Notes: generated by a model not told the origin, from the letters alone. Positions 8,067-17,921 are shown, numbered from the stretch's first letter. The stretch is DNA of 64,000 nt from Sinomonas humi (GCF_000802235.1 NZ_JTDL01000079.1:1-64000); one strand, 5' to 3'. Numbers and translations are program-made.

Positions 8067-10214
8067 ATGGCCCCGCGTAGGAAACCGTTGATCGACACGA
8101 CCACAGCGCTCGGGAAGGTACTCGCCTTCTTCAGCATCAGCGCTGTCTGCGGCGTCCTCGTCGCGGGGCTCATGTCCCCCGCCGTTGCCCTGACGAGCGC
8201 TGCGGCCAACGGGTCGGTGCAGTTCTTCAACAGCCTTCCGAGCGACCTTACGGTGACCCCGCCTTCGCAGTCCACCCGGATCCTCGCGGCCGACGGCTCG
8301 ACGATCGGGACGGTCTTCACGGAGAACCGGACAGACATCCCGCTGAGCCAGATGTCGATGAACATGCGGAATGCCATCGTGGCCATCGAGGACTACCGCT
8401 TCTACCAGCATGGCGGCGTTGACCCCATGGGCATCCTGCGCGCCTTGACGGTGGACGCCGGCGGTGCCCGGCAGGGCGCCTCGACCCTGACCCAGCAGTA
8501 CGTGACCAACGTCCTCAACGAGGATCTGGTCACGCAGGGCAAGAGCGCCGACGTCGTCCTCAACGGCCAGAAGGGCGTGGGCGACAAGCTGCGCGAGATG
8601 AAGCTCTCCATCGCGCTCGAAAAGCAGTACTCGAAGGACCAGATCCTCCAGGGCTACCTCAACATCGTCCCGTTCAATGGCAACGCCTACGGGGTTGAAG
8701 CCGCGAGCCAGTACTTCTTCTCTGAGGACGCAAAAGATCTGACCATCCCCCAGGCCGCTCTCCTCGCCGGCCTCGTCAACGGGCCCGGCTACTACGACCC
8801 CACTGCGTACCCGGACAGGGCCGTGGCGCGCCGGAACCTCGTGATCGACGCGATGCTCACGCACGGCTACATCGACAAGGCCCAGCACGACGCAGCGGTA
8901 AAGTCCCCGCTGACCCTCAAGCTCAATCCGCCCAAGCAGGGCTGCCAGTACGCCACGCAGGCCCCCTACTTCTGCGATTACGTGCTGCACCAGATCGAGA
9001 ACGATCCCGCGTACGGCGCGACCCAACAGGACCGTGTGCAGAGGGTCACGAGCGGTGGCCTCACGATCAAGACGACGCTCGATCCCCGCCTGCAGGGGCC
9101 TGCCCAGCAGCAGGTTGATGCTACGGCGGGGGCGAACCCGGACAAGTGGGGCGCTTCCCTCGTGACGGTCCAACCCGGCACGGGCAAGATCGTGGCGATG
9201 GCCCAGAACTCCCGCATGCTCGACGGCCAAGGGAGTGGCTTCGTCACGACCTACAACTTCAACGTCGACAGCTCGGATGCGAGCGGGAACCCGCTCGGTG
9301 GCGTCGGCGGCATGCAGCCCGGCTCGACCATGAAACCGGTCACCCTCGCAGCGTGGCTTGACGAGGGCAAGCCCACCAACCAGATCGTCGACGCCGCCCA
9401 GCGCGTGTACCCCCTGAACTACCCCTGGAGGGACACGTGTACCAAGGTCACCGGCGCGTACGACGACGCCGAGGTCAGCTTGGGTGCCGCGAACGACCTC
9501 CAGAACGACGAGCCCAACTGGTACTACCCGATGAGCGTGCGGGAGGGCATCACCCAGTCGATCAACACCGCGACCTTCGCCTCTGCCGCGGGGCTGAACG
9601 ACTTCTGCGACATCCAGCGCGCCGCTGACGCGCTCGGCATGCACAACGGTGCGGGCAACGGCCAGAAGCTCGACCTCTCGACCCTCGGCAACCTCCTCGG
9701 CGGCATGAACGTCGCGCCGCTCACGATGGCCAATGCCTTCGCAACGTTCGCCGCGGACGGAACCTACTGCACGCCGATCTCCATCACGGAGGTGGACGAC
9801 GCCCAGGGCAAGAAGATCGGCGGCCAGAACCAGAGCTGTCAGGCGAATGCCCTCAAGCCCGGCGTCGCGCAAGCCGCGACGAACGTCCTCCAGGACGTCA
9901 TCACGAAGGGCTCCGGGCTCCTGATCCCGCAGAAGCTCGGCGTCCCGGATGCGGCGAAGACGGGTACCAACCAGTACAACAACCAGACGTGGGTCGTCGG
10001 GTACACGAGGGGACTTTCGACTGCATCGTTCTTCGGGGACCCCTTCAATGCGACCGCACGCTTGGGCCGCGACGTCACGGTGAATGGGCAGTACTACCCG
10101 GTCGTCGACGGTGCCTACATCGCAGGCCCCCAGTGGGCGAAGTACATGCAGCAGGCCGTCGGCTACTACGACCACGGAGACTTCGACCCGCCGCCCCCGA
10201 ACCTCATCGGCTGA
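8067..10214 (+). CDS. class A penicillin-binding protein (transglycosylase/transpeptidase)
   Basis: A 715-residue bifunctional peptidoglycan synthase anchored by one N-terminal helix (about 16-42). The GT51 domain has EDYRFYQHGGVD at 108-119 with the catalytic Glu, and GASTLTQQ at 137-144. The transpeptidase domain has the active-site STMK at 420-423, SIN at 498-500 and KTG at 631-633. All catalytic motifs are intact. No PASTA repeats are present, unlike PonA2-type proteins. It is divergent from a MarR gene and is followed by a ClC channel after an extended inverted repeat. Confidence 0.93.
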   Translation: MAPRRKPLIDTTTALGKVLAFFSISAVCGVLVAGLMSPAVALTSAAANGSVQFFNSLPSDLTVTPPSQSTRILAADGSTIGTVFTENRTDIPLSQMSMNMRNAIVAIEDYRFYQHGGVDPMGILRALTVDAGGARQGASTLTQQYVTNVLNEDLVTQGKSADVVLNGQKGVGDKLREMKLSIALEKQYSKDQILQGYLNIVPFNGNAYGVEAASQYFFSEDAKDLTIPQAALLAGLVNGPGYYDPTAYPDRAVARRNLVIDAMLTHGYIDKAQHDAAVKSPLTLKLNPPKQGCQYATQAPYFCDYVLHQIENDPAYGATQQDRVQRVTSGGLTIKTTLDPRLQGPAQQQVDATAGANPDKWGASLVTVQPGTGKIVAMAQNSRMLDGQGSGFVTTYNFNVDSSDASGNPLGGVGGMQPGSTMKPVTLAAWLDEGKPTNQIVDAAQRVYPLNYPWRDTCTKVTGAYDDAEVSLGAANDLQNDEPNWYYPMSVREGITQSINTATFASAAGLNDFCDIQRAADALGMHNGAGNGQKLDLSTLGNLLGGMNVAPLTMANAFATFAADGTYCTPISITEVDDAQGKKIGGQNQSCQANALKPGVAQAATNVLQDVITKGSGLLIPQKLGVPDAAKTGTNQYNNQTWVVGYTRGLSTASFFGDPFNATARLGRDVTVNGQYYPVVDGAYIAGPQWAKYMQQAVGYYDHGDFDPPPPNLIG

Positions 10215-10221
10215 CGATAGT

Positions 10222-10281
10222 TCTGCCACCGATCTAGTTCTGGCCTAGAATAGGTCTATGCCAGAACAATTCTGTGGCAGA
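10222..10281. promoter_or_regulatory. nested inverted repeat upstream of the ClC gene
   Basis: Two perfect arm pairs are nested: TCTGCCAC (10222-10229) pairs with GTGGCAGA (10274-10281), and GTTCTGGC (10237-10244) pairs with GCCAGAAC (10260-10267). The central 15 bp contain TAGAAT, a plausible -10. There is no T-run after it, so an operator or leader structure for the ClC gene is more likely than a terminator for the PBP gene. Confidence 0.6.
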
Positions 10282-10295
10282 GTCCGGAGCAGACA

Positions 10296-11567
10296 GTGAG
10301 CTCCACGACGGCTGCAAGCACTTCGCGCCTGCGGAGCGAGGGCGCGTGGCTCCTGCGCCTGACGGTTGTGACCCTCCTTGTGGGCCTCGGCGCCGGAGTG
10401 GTCGGAATCGCGGTCGACTTGGCTCTCCAGCTCCTCCAGCATCTCGCCTTCGGCTACTCGAGCGGGTCCCTTCTCGAGGGCGTGACCCAAGCCCCGCCTT
10501 GGCGGCGGTTCGCATCGCTGGTTGCGGCCGGCGTCGTCGGCGGCATCGGTTGGTGGGCTCTGCGCAAGTGGGGGCCCCACGTCGTCTCGGTCGAGCGCGC
10601 CGCCAAGGGGACCGCCATGCCGCTCAAGACGACCATCGCGAATGCAGCCCTTCAGATCTTCATCGTGGGCCTCGGTGCATCGATCGGCCGCGAAGCCGCG
10701 CCTCGCGAGCTCGGCGCCCTGTTCGCGGACAAGGTCTCTCGGGCGGCCGGCCTGAGCGAGCGTGAAACGAAGATCCTCGTCGCGTGCGGTGCCGGCGCCG
10801 GCCTGGCCGCGGTCTACAACGTGCCGTTCGGCGGCGCGCTCTTCGTCGTGGAAATCCTCCTCGCCGAGGTGAGCTTCGCGACGCTGCTTCCGGCGTTCGC
10901 GGCCTCGGCCATCGGCGCAGCCGTCGCCCGCGTCGTCGTCCCCGTTTCGCCGATGTACGCGCTGCCGCACGTCGTCATGACACCCCAGCTGGTCGGATGG
11001 GCCGTCGTCGCCGGCCCCCTCATCGGGCTGGCCGCATCCGGCTTCGTCCGCCTTACCCAGCTTGCCGCCTCGACCAAGCCTCGCGGCCGGGCCATCCTCT
11101 GGGCCATGCCGCTCATCTTCGCCGGAGTCGGCGCCATCGCGCTCTTCTTGCCCGAGGTGCTGGGCAACGGAAAGGCGGCCGCCCAGACCGTGTTCACCGG
11201 GACGGCGCCGCTCGCCCTCGTCGCCGTCCTGCTGATCGCCAAGACAGCGACGACAGTCGGCACCATCAAGGCGGGTGCGGCTGGCGGGACCCTCACCCCT
11301 TCCGTGGCCGTCGGGGCGATGCTCGGCATCGCCCTCGGCAGCGTCGTGAACCTTGTCATGCCGGGGACATCGACGGCCGCCTTTGCGTTCGTCGGCGCCG
11401 CCGCTTTCCTGGCCGGCACGATGCGCGCGCCGATGACCGGCCTGATCCTCGTCACCGAGTTCACCGGCCAGGGCCCCGAGCTCCTCGTCCCGGGGATGGC
11501 AGCGATCGCCGGGGCCCTCGCCGTCGTCTATTTCCTCGAGCGGACTCGACTCTCCGACATCGCCTGA
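10296..11567 (+). CDS. ClC-family chloride channel/transporter
   Basis: A 423-residue polytopic membrane protein. The ClC signature segments are GASIGREAAP (equivalent to GxxGREGP, keeping the gating Glu but with Ala-Ala for Gly-Pro order changed), GAGLAAVYNVPFGGALFVVE, and the late GGTLTPSVAVGAMLG. No CBS domains follow the membrane part. GTG start. Whether it moves chloride, fluoride or nitrate cannot be decided; no fluoride riboswitch is recognisable upstream. It converges with the amine oxidase gene 9 bp downstream. Confidence 0.85.
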   Translation: MSSTTAASTSRLRSEGAWLLRLTVVTLLVGLGAGVVGIAVDLALQLLQHLAFGYSSGSLLEGVTQAPPWRRFASLVAAGVVGGIGWWALRKWGPHVVSVERAAKGTAMPLKTTIANAALQIFIVGLGASIGREAAPRELGALFADKVSRAAGLSERETKILVACGAGAGLAAVYNVPFGGALFVVEILLAEVSFATLLPAFAASAIGAAVARVVVPVSPMYALPHVVMTPQLVGWAVVAGPLIGLAASGFVRLTQLAASTKPRGRAILWAMPLIFAGVGAIALFLPEVLGNGKAAAQTVFTGTAPLALVAVLLIAKTATTVGTIKAGAAGGTLTPSVAVGAMLGIALGSVVNLVMPGTSTAAFAFVGAAAFLAGTMRAPMTGLILVTEFTGQGPELLVPGMAAIAGALAVVYFLERTRLSDIA

Positions 11568-11576
11568 GCTCGCGGC

Positions 11577-13298
11577 CTAGCCCAGCCGGACCGGTCCCCA
11601 CTCCCCCAGGGCATCGCCGGGGCCCGGATTCTCCGGGGCTGACGAACCGCCCAGGTGCTTGACGACGCCCCACACGGCGTTGAGCGCCGTCGTCACGGCA
11701 CCTTCCGCCCAACCTGCCGTCCAGGAGATGTCGTCGCCCGCGAGGAAGATGCCGCGGTGCTCGGCACTCAGGCCGGACTGATCGAAGTGCGTGTAGAGCC
11801 TCTCCTGATACCGATAGTGCCCGGGGAGGTTTGCCTTGAAGGCCCCCATGAAGTTGGGATCCGCCTCCCACGAGACCGTGATCGGCTGCCCGATGATGTG
11901 GCTGCGGATGTCGGTCTCGGGATAGATCTTCTCGAGGGAGTGCAGCATGAGCTCCACGCGCTGTTCGGCATCGAGCGCGAGCCATTTGAGCGCGTCGTCG
12001 TTCCACGTGTAGGAGAGCAGGATGACTGCAGGCTGGTCTGGGCCGTTGTCGAGAAGGTAGGTGGCCCGGTTGAGGCGGTCGGTGAGCGTCATCGACATGA
12101 CCTCCCGCCCTTCCGAGTCCCGCTCTTTCCAGAACGGCCTGTCGACCATCACGAAGGTCTTGGACGACTGCATGTAGTGCGAGCGTTCGATCGCCGTCCA
12201 ATGCTCGGCCGGGAACAGGCCCTCCTCGGTGTCTATCCGCGTGGAGAGGAGCCAGGACTGGCAGGTCGTGACGACGGCGGGATAGCTCCGCTGCCGCCCC
12301 CAGGTCTCGGTCACCGTGATCGGGGCGCTTTCCCCGGCCGGGGTGGCGGGGCTGTGGGCGCGCGCTATCTTCGCAACAGCACCTCGCGGCGAGCCACCGT
12401 GAAGCGAGGCGAGGGAGGTGCCTGCGGGCCAATGTGCCATCTTCGCCGGCGAGTGGTGCCAGAGGGCCTGCGGGAGCCTCTGGGCGCCACCGACGATGAG
12501 TCGATGCCGGTCGTCCGCGTCCGTGTAGACCACCCTGAGGATCTCGAGGATCGAGTTCGGGAAGTCCGTGTCCCAGCCGCCTGTCCCGAAACCGACCTGG
12601 CCGAACGCCTCCCGGTGGGCGAACCCGGCGTCCTTGAACGCCTTGCTGCCGGCAATGAACCCGTAGAACGTCTCCTCGTCGAGATCCTCGACCAGGCGGT
12701 CCCAGATCTCCTTGACCCTGCGGGCATCGCGGGAGCGGATCGCCTCCTGCATCTGTTCGAAGTGTGCCTCGTCGCGCAGCGCCGCCTTCCAGGCAGCAGC
12801 GACCTCGTGGAAGAACGCCGGGAGGTCCTCGGCCGTCTCGGCATAGAACTTCTTGCCCGCGAGCTCGATCACGGTGCTCGACGTGACGGGTGAGAGGGGG
12901 TTGGGGAACTCTCTCGTCTCGAGGCCCAGGAGGTCGATGTAGTGGTAGAGCGCACGCCCCGATTCCGGGAAGCGCATCCCACCGAGATCGGCCGTGACCC
13001 CCTCCGCGCTGGGGAAGGACGCCGTCCTGAGCCGGCCGCCGATCTGGTCGGCCTCGTACACGACCGGCTTGAGGCCGAGCTTCATGAGTTCGTATGCGGT
13101 CACGAGGCCAGAGAGCCCAGCCCCGACGACGGCGACTTCGCTCCCGTGGAGCTCCTCCGGCACACTTCCGAGGCCCGCGGGGTGCTCGAGGTACAGGTCG
13201 TAGCTGAACGGGAAGTCGGGGTTCAGCATCGTCAGGCGAGCGGACGGCGCCGCGTTGTCGCCTTCGAATGAATCTGCCGAATTGGCTGCCATGGTCAT
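11577..13298 (-). CDS. flavin monoamine oxidase / L-amino-acid oxidase family protein
   Basis: A 573-residue FAD enzyme. The ADP-binding VVGAGLSGL lies at 57-65 with the acidic YEADQIGGR that ends the fold, and the C-terminal FAD block is FLAGDDISWTAGWAEGA. Size and the split substrate domain resemble the L-amino-acid oxidase/tryptophan 2-monooxygenase branch more than simple monoamine oxidases. The start overlaps the stop of the upstream permease by 4 bp (ATGA), so uptake and oxidation are coupled. With amidases nearby, an oxidative decarboxylation of an amino acid to an amide is a tempting but unproved role. Confidence 0.83.
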   Translation of the reverse strand: MTMAANSADSFEGDNAAPSARLTMLNPDFPFSYDLYLEHPAGLGSVPEELHGSEVAVVGAGLSGLVTAYELMKLGLKPVVYEADQIGGRLRTASFPSAEGVTADLGGMRFPESGRALYHYIDLLGLETREFPNPLSPVTSSTVIELAGKKFYAETAEDLPAFFHEVAAAWKAALRDEAHFEQMQEAIRSRDARRVKEIWDRLVEDLDEETFYGFIAGSKAFKDAGFAHREAFGQVGFGTGGWDTDFPNSILEILRVVYTDADDRHRLIVGGAQRLPQALWHHSPAKMAHWPAGTSLASLHGGSPRGAVAKIARAHSPATPAGESAPITVTETWGRQRSYPAVVTTCQSWLLSTRIDTEEGLFPAEHWTAIERSHYMQSSKTFVMVDRPFWKERDSEGREVMSMTLTDRLNRATYLLDNGPDQPAVILLSYTWNDDALKWLALDAEQRVELMLHSLEKIYPETDIRSHIIGQPITVSWEADPNFMGAFKANLPGHYRYQERLYTHFDQSGLSAEHRGIFLAGDDISWTAGWAEGAVTTALNAVWGVVKHLGGSSAPENPGPGDALGEWGPVRLG

Positions 13299-14767
13299 GC
13301 GCGGGCCTCCTGGTACTCCGTCTCAGCGAGCTTTCCGATGCGAGAATTCCGGCGCCCGTAGGCGAAATAGAGGACGACGCCGGCGGCCATCCATGCGCCG
13401 AAGACCGCCCAGGTGATGCCGTCGAGATTGGCCATGAGGAAGACGCAGGCCACGGCGCCGAGGATCGGGACCACCGGGTACAGCGGGACGCGGTACGTGC
13501 GGGGCAAGGACGGCCTGGTGCGGCGGAGGATGATGACGGCGATGTTGACGAGTGCGAACGCGAACAGCGTCCCGATGCTCGTGGCATCTGCGAGCGCGCC
13601 GAGCGGAACGAGCGCCGCCGTGACCGCGACGAGGATCCCGACGATCCAGGTCCCTGCAACGGGGGTGTGCGTCCGTGGGGAGACGCGGGCGAAGACCGAG
13701 GGGACGAGGCCGTCGCGGGACATCGTGAGCAGGATGCGGGTCTGGCCGTAGAGGACCGTGAGGACTACCGAGCAGATCGCAAGGACCGCGCCGATCGCGA
13801 AAACGACGGCGATCCAAGCCTGGCCGGTGATCTCGGCGAGGATCTGCACGAGCGCTGCCTCGCTGTCGCCGAACCACTGCCAGTCCTTCGCGCCGACGGC
13901 GGCGACCGCGACGAGGACGTAGAGAGTGGTGACGATCAGCATGGACAGCAGGATCGCACGTGGCATGTCCCTCTTAGGGTTCCGGGCTTCCTCTCCCGCT
14001 GTCGATGCGGCGTCGAAGCCGATGTAGGAGAAGAAGACCTTAGAGGCAGCCGCGCTCACGCCCGCGGCACCCATGGGCATGAGCGGGGCGAAGTGGCCCG
14101 CGTTGAAGGCCGTGAAGGCCACCGCGCAGAAGAAGACGAGGATCACGATCTTGACCGCCACGATGGCGGTGTTGACGACGGCACTCTCCTTGGCTCCCCG
14201 CACAAGGAGGACGGTGGCGAGGAGGACGACGACGAGCGCCGGTATGTTGACCAGCCCTCCTGAGCCGGGGGGCTGGGAGAGGGCGTCCGGCAGTTGGAGC
14301 CCGACGACGGAAAGCGTCTCGTTGACGTATTGGCCTGCGCCGACGGCGACTGCGGCGACGGAGACTGCGTATTCGAGCACGAGGCACCAGCCGCAGACCC
14401 ACGCGGTGCCTTCCCCCATCGTCGCGTAGGAGTAGGAGTAACTCGAACCGGCCACGGGCACCATTCCGGCCATCTCCGCGTAGCTCACGGCAGAGAGCAG
14501 GGCGGCGACGCCGGCGATGACGAAGGAGATCCACACGGCCGGGCCGGCCACGGGAACGGCTTGGCCGAGGATCACGAGGATGCCGGTTCCGAGGGTCGCG
14601 CCGATGCTGATCATCGTCAATTGGAGCACTCCGAGGCTTCGGCGGAGCGTACCGCCGCTGCCCCCGTCGGCGGCCTCGGATTCCATCGTCGTGATCGCTT
14701 TGCGGCGGAGGAGCTGGCGGCCGAGACTCGTCTTCGAGTCTTCACGCGCCTCAGTCAACGTGCTCAT
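13295..14767 (-). CDS. APC amino acid permease (cationic-amino-acid-transporter type)
   Basis: A 490-residue, 12-14-helix permease. The first helix region SIGATLGTGILVILG carries the APC GxG(T/I)G substrate loop, and FFSYIGFDAASTAGEE in helix 6 with NPKRDMPRAI is typical of the CAT/YfnA subgroup. It is first in an operon with the flavin oxidase (4-bp overlap) and divergent from a PucR regulator, which makes an amino acid or amine substrate of that oxidase the likely cargo. Confidence 0.87.
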   Translation of the reverse strand: MSTLTEAREDSKTSLGRQLLRRKAITTMESEAADGGSGGTLRRSLGVLQLTMISIGATLGTGILVILGQAVPVAGPAVWISFVIAGVAALLSAVSYAEMAGMVPVAGSSYSYSYATMGEGTAWVCGWCLVLEYAVSVAAVAVGAGQYVNETLSVVGLQLPDALSQPPGSGGLVNIPALVVVLLATVLLVRGAKESAVVNTAIVAVKIVILVFFCAVAFTAFNAGHFAPLMPMGAAGVSAAASKVFFSYIGFDAASTAGEEARNPKRDMPRAILLSMLIVTTLYVLVAVAAVGAKDWQWFGDSEAALVQILAEITGQAWIAVVFAIGAVLAICSVVLTVLYGQTRILLTMSRDGLVPSVFARVSPRTHTPVAGTWIVGILVAVTAALVPLGALADATSIGTLFAFALVNIAVIILRRTRPSLPRTYRVPLYPVVPILGAVACVFLMANLDGITWAVFGAWMAAGVVLYFAYGRRNSRIGKLAETEYQEARA

Positions 14768-14817
14768 GGGGACATCCTCTTTTGGTCGGCTTCAGTCCGA
14801 AGACAACGCTAAGTGTG

Positions 14818-14855
14818 TGAGACAGCTCTCAGCGCGGTGCAAAGTGACCTAGAAT
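14818..14855. promoter_or_regulatory. pucR/permease divergent promoter with small palindrome
   Basis: TGAGACAGCTCTCA (14818-14831, arms TGAGA/TCTCA) sits about where a -35 would be for the TAGAAT at 14850-14855. That -10 is 8 bp before the ATG at 14864, so the pucR transcript may be leaderless. The palindrome is a candidate PucR operator. Confidence 0.4.
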
Positions 14856-14863
14856 CCTTTCTC

Positions 14864-16489
14864 ATGGGATCGAATGCACCCGAGGTTGAGTCCCCCACCC
14901 TCCGGGTTTCAAGCTTCCTCCAGCAGCTGCCCGGGGATGTTCGGGTTCTGCACGACGCGGGCGATCAGCCGCTGCGATGGGTGGAGCCAAGCGACCTCGC
15001 AGACCCCACCCCTTACCTCGTGGACCACGAACTGCTCCTGACCTCCGGCCTCCCACTTCGCAGCTCCGGCGCGGATCCCTTCGATGCGGACGGCTTTGTG
15101 CGGCGGCTTGTCGCGGCGCAGGTCTCTGCTCTGGGGTTCGGGCTCGAGCCGTACTTCAGCGAGGTTCCCGAATCGCTCGTCGAAGCCTGCTCGCGCCACG
15201 GACTCACGCTGTGGGAGATCCCGCCTTCGCTGCCGTTCGCGGCGATCGGGCTCTCCTTCTCGCGCCTCCTCGAATCCGAGAATGCACGGAGGCTGCGCGA
15301 CGTCGCCGACATGAGCCGGCAGCTCCTGCGTTCGGTGCTCGGCGAGCGGCCCGAGCAGGATCTGCTCGAGGCGCTCTCGCGGCGCATCGGTGCACGGCTC
15401 GAGCTCTACGGTGCGCGGGGCCAGCTCCGTTTCACTGCGGGCGCACGCAGCAAAGGACCCTCTAATTGGCGCGAGGCCGAGGATGCGATCGCCGAACTGG
15501 TCGCGACGACGCTCGCCAGTTCAGCACCGCGTGTCGAGCATCGAGGCCTCGAAACCGGCGAGGTGGTTGCTTTCCCCTTGCGGAGCGGCCGCCCGCGGAA
15601 TCGACTGCCCGAAACGACCCTCGGAGCCCTTCTCCTTGCGCTCACAGGCACCCTCTCGCCCACCGAGCACAGCATCGTAACGATGGCGGTCGGGCTTCTC
15701 GAGGTCCTCGCACGGCAGCGCACGGCTGGAGACCTCTCACCGAGCCAGCTCGCCACGGTACTGCTTCTTGGCACGGAGGCCGTCCCCGGGCAGATCTCGG
15801 AGCAGCTCCTCGCCGAGAGCGTCGGCGGCCCTCGACGGGCCCCATTGCGCGTAGTGGTCGGTGCGCGAATCGAGCGGGAATCCGGGACGCCGGAAGGAAG
15901 CCAGCCTGGTCTCGAAGCCATGCCCGAGGTCCTCCAATGGCGGCGATTGTGGGACACCAAGCTCGTGGTCCACGAGGGTCAGCACCTCTGCGCTCTCACG
16001 AGGGTCCATCCGTCGGAGGAATCGTTCGCGGCGGCACAGAAGGCCGGGTACGTCGTCGCCGTGAGCTCAGCCGCTGCCGCCATGAGTTCAGCCGCTGGCG
16101 AGCCCTCGGCGCAGCCCGGATCCTTCTCCCAATTGCGCGAACAGGCGCTTGCTGTGCTGCCGCGCGCCCTCGACGAACGCCGGAGCATGAGCGCCGACGA
16201 CGTCCCGCCGTCGTTCTTGGGACTCCTCGCCCCCGAAGCCGGGCGCCTTCTCGCGAAAGAACTTCTTGCTCCGCTCACTGAGGCAGGCGGCCCGCGCACG
16301 GAGCTCCTCCTCCGCGTCCTCCGCGCCTGGTTGGGCGCGAATGGTTCGTGGGACGCCTCTGCTTCAGCCCTGGGCCTGCACCGCAACAGCGTGCGGCGGC
16401 ACATCGGCGCGATCGCCGACCTGCTCGGCAAGGACCTACAGGACGCCGGTGTCCGCGCCGAGCTCTGGTTGGCACTCCACTTCGTCTAG
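14864..16489 (+). CDS. PucR-family transcriptional regulator
   Basis: A protein of about 541 residues with the N-terminal PucR sensor (PTLRVSSFLQQLPGDVRVL and the YLVDHELLLTSG block) and the C-terminal PucR helix-turn-helix (WDASASALGLHRNSVRRHI). An earlier in-frame GTG at 14813 exists, but the ATG at 14864 leaves room for the promoter and places the conserved domain directly after the start. PucR proteins sense purines, amines or amino acids. The divergent oxidase/permease operon is its probable target. Confidence 0.85.
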   Translation: MGSNAPEVESPTLRVSSFLQQLPGDVRVLHDAGDQPLRWVEPSDLADPTPYLVDHELLLTSGLPLRSSGADPFDADGFVRRLVAAQVSALGFGLEPYFSEVPESLVEACSRHGLTLWEIPPSLPFAAIGLSFSRLLESENARRLRDVADMSRQLLRSVLGERPEQDLLEALSRRIGARLELYGARGQLRFTAGARSKGPSNWREAEDAIAELVATTLASSAPRVEHRGLETGEVVAFPLRSGRPRNRLPETTLGALLLALTGTLSPTEHSIVTMAVGLLEVLARQRTAGDLSPSQLATVLLLGTEAVPGQISEQLLAESVGGPRRAPLRVVVGARIERESGTPEGSQPGLEAMPEVLQWRRLWDTKLVVHEGQHLCALTRVHPSEESFAAAQKAGYVVAVSSAAAAMSSAAGEPSAQPGSFSQLREQALAVLPRALDERRSMSADDVPPSFLGLLAPEAGRLLAKELLAPLTEAGGPRTELLLRVLRAWLGANGSWDASASALGLHRNSVRRHIGAIADLLGKDLQDAGVRAELWLALHFV

Positions 16490-16498
16490 GTGCACCCC

Positions 16499-17290
16499 TC
16501 AATGCCCCCATCCGCGGTAGACCTCTGGGCGGCGGTCGTGAAGGTACGGCACATCCCTCCGTGCCGCCTCGACGCGCTCGGGGTCGAGATCGGCGAACAG
16601 CAGCTGCGGCCCTCTCCCGGCGTGGGCGATCAGCTCGCCGAACGGATCTGCAACGGCGCTTCCCCCTGAAAGCGCGAAGCCGTCCTCGGTTCCGGAGTGG
16701 TTCGCGTAGGCGACGTAGAGCTGGCTTTCGAGCGCACGTGTAGGGATTAGCCGCTCGGGAACTCGGTCATATCCCATGCCCAACGCCGTCGGGACGAGGA
16801 GCGCCTGAGCTCCTCGAAGGGCGGCCGCGCGAGCCGTTTCCGGGAACTCAATGTCGTAGCAGACCGCAATGCCGAGTCGCATTCCGGAGAAATCGACGAC
16901 AGCAGGCGGGGCGGTTCCAGGAGTGAAGACCTCCCGCTCCTGGGACCCGAACAGGTGCACTTTGACGTAGTGGGCAAGGAGCGTCCCGTCTGCACCGGCG
17001 AGGCTCGCAGTGATGCGCCATTGGCCCTCGCCCTTCTCAGGGAGGCTGTAGAGCAGCCCGATCCCCTGACGTCGGGCAACGTCCAGAAGCGACTGCGCGA
17101 TCTCAGGCAGCAGCCGCGGGTCGAGCTCGTCCCTGAGACGGCGCGGGGCGTAGCCCACTGGGAAGAGCTCGGGCGTCACGAGCAGATCGGCGCCGCCCTC
17201 ACGGGCCAGTTGGGCAGCCGTTTCGACGGCGGCAAGGTTTGCATCGACGTCCAGCACGGCCGACTCCGCCTGCATGAGTCCGAGTCGCAT
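16499..17290 (-). CDS. carbon-nitrogen hydrolase (nitrilase superfamily amidase) 1
   Basis: A 263-residue C-N hydrolase with the full catalytic triad: Glu41 (TPELF), Lys110 (HYVKVHLFG) and Cys144 (AVCYDIEFPE). The short size fits aliphatic amidase-like, carbamoylase or omega-amidase branches rather than plant nitrilases. It would hydrolyse an amide or related C-N bond to an acid and ammonia. It converges with pucR (9 bp between the genes). It is the first of three superfamily members within 10 kb. The substrate is unknown. Confidence 0.85.
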   Translation of the reverse strand: MRLGLMQAESAVLDVDANLAAVETAAQLAREGGADLLVTPELFPVGYAPRRLRDELDPRLLPEIAQSLLDVARRQGIGLLYSLPEKGEGQWRITASLAGADGTLLAHYVKVHLFGSQEREVFTPGTAPPAVVDFSGMRLGIAVCYDIEFPETARAAALRGAQALLVPTALGMGYDRVPERLIPTRALESQLYVAYANHSGTEDGFALSGGSAVADPFGELIAHAGRGPQLLFADLDPERVEAARRDVPYLHDRRPEVYRGWGH

Positions 17291-17403
17291 CGGCCCCTCC
17301 TCTACTCGAGTGCAAGCTCCAGACTAGAGCGCGCGAGGAAGTCCGGGCGGTGGACGAATTGCACCACTGCCGACCGTTCGAGGGACGGATCGTCCAAGGC
17401 TCG

Positions 17404-17874
17404 TCAGGCCGGCTGCACGCGGTGGATGCCGAGCCGCTCGGCAGTGCCGTTGACGGCCGCCGCCAAGGCCTGAGCGTTCTCCGCGCCGATGAGAGCGCAT
17501 GTGGACGACTCCCACGCAGAGACGATCGTGTTCATGCGGGCGAGTCTTCCCGCTCCGTGATCGGAGAGCCGGACGGTGATCCGACGGCGGTCATTGGGCG
17601 TGGGAAGACGGTAGACGGAGGCGGCGTCCTCGAGGGCATCGACGATCCTGCTGAGGGATGCGTTGGGCATGCCCGAGAACCCTGCGAGATCCCCCATGGT
17701 CGGTGCCTCAAGCTGCGAGACCAGCTGCAGGATGCGCCACTGATCCACGGTTGCACCCTCTTCGCCGAGTGCCAGGGTGAGGCCCTCGAGCATGCGTGTC
17801 CCGACTCCTGAGAGGGTAACGATGACTTGCGACAGGGATACGCTGTGTTCGCTGTCCCCCGGTAAGGCGGGCAT
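17404..17874 (-). CDS. MarR-family transcriptional regulator
   Basis: A MarR winged-helix protein (GDLAGFSGMPNASLSRIVDALE helix pair, then DRRRITVRLSDHGAGR wing). The ATG at 17874 is chosen because AGGAGG lies 5 bp upstream; in-frame starts up to 17931 would overlap the divergent gene and lack a ribosome-binding site. The resulting 156 residues fit the family. It lies between an amidase and an amide-binding-type protein, so a role in amide or amine utilisation is likely. Confidence 0.82.
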   Translation of the reverse strand: MPALPGDSEHSVSLSQVIVTLSGVGTRMLEGLTLALGEEGATVDQWRILQLVSQLEAPTMGDLAGFSGMPNASLSRIVDALEDAASVYRLPTPNDRRRITVRLSDHGAGRLARMNTIVSAWESSTCALIGAENAQALAAAVNGTAERLGIHRVQPA

Positions 17875-17921
17875 GGCATCCTCCTCGATCGCCCCAGCCA
17901 TTCGATGCGGCAGGACCTTCT

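Noticed and set aside
10215-10295. Fluoride riboswitch before the ClC gene
   Set aside because: The conserved fluoride-aptamer sequences are not present; the region is a nested inverted repeat.
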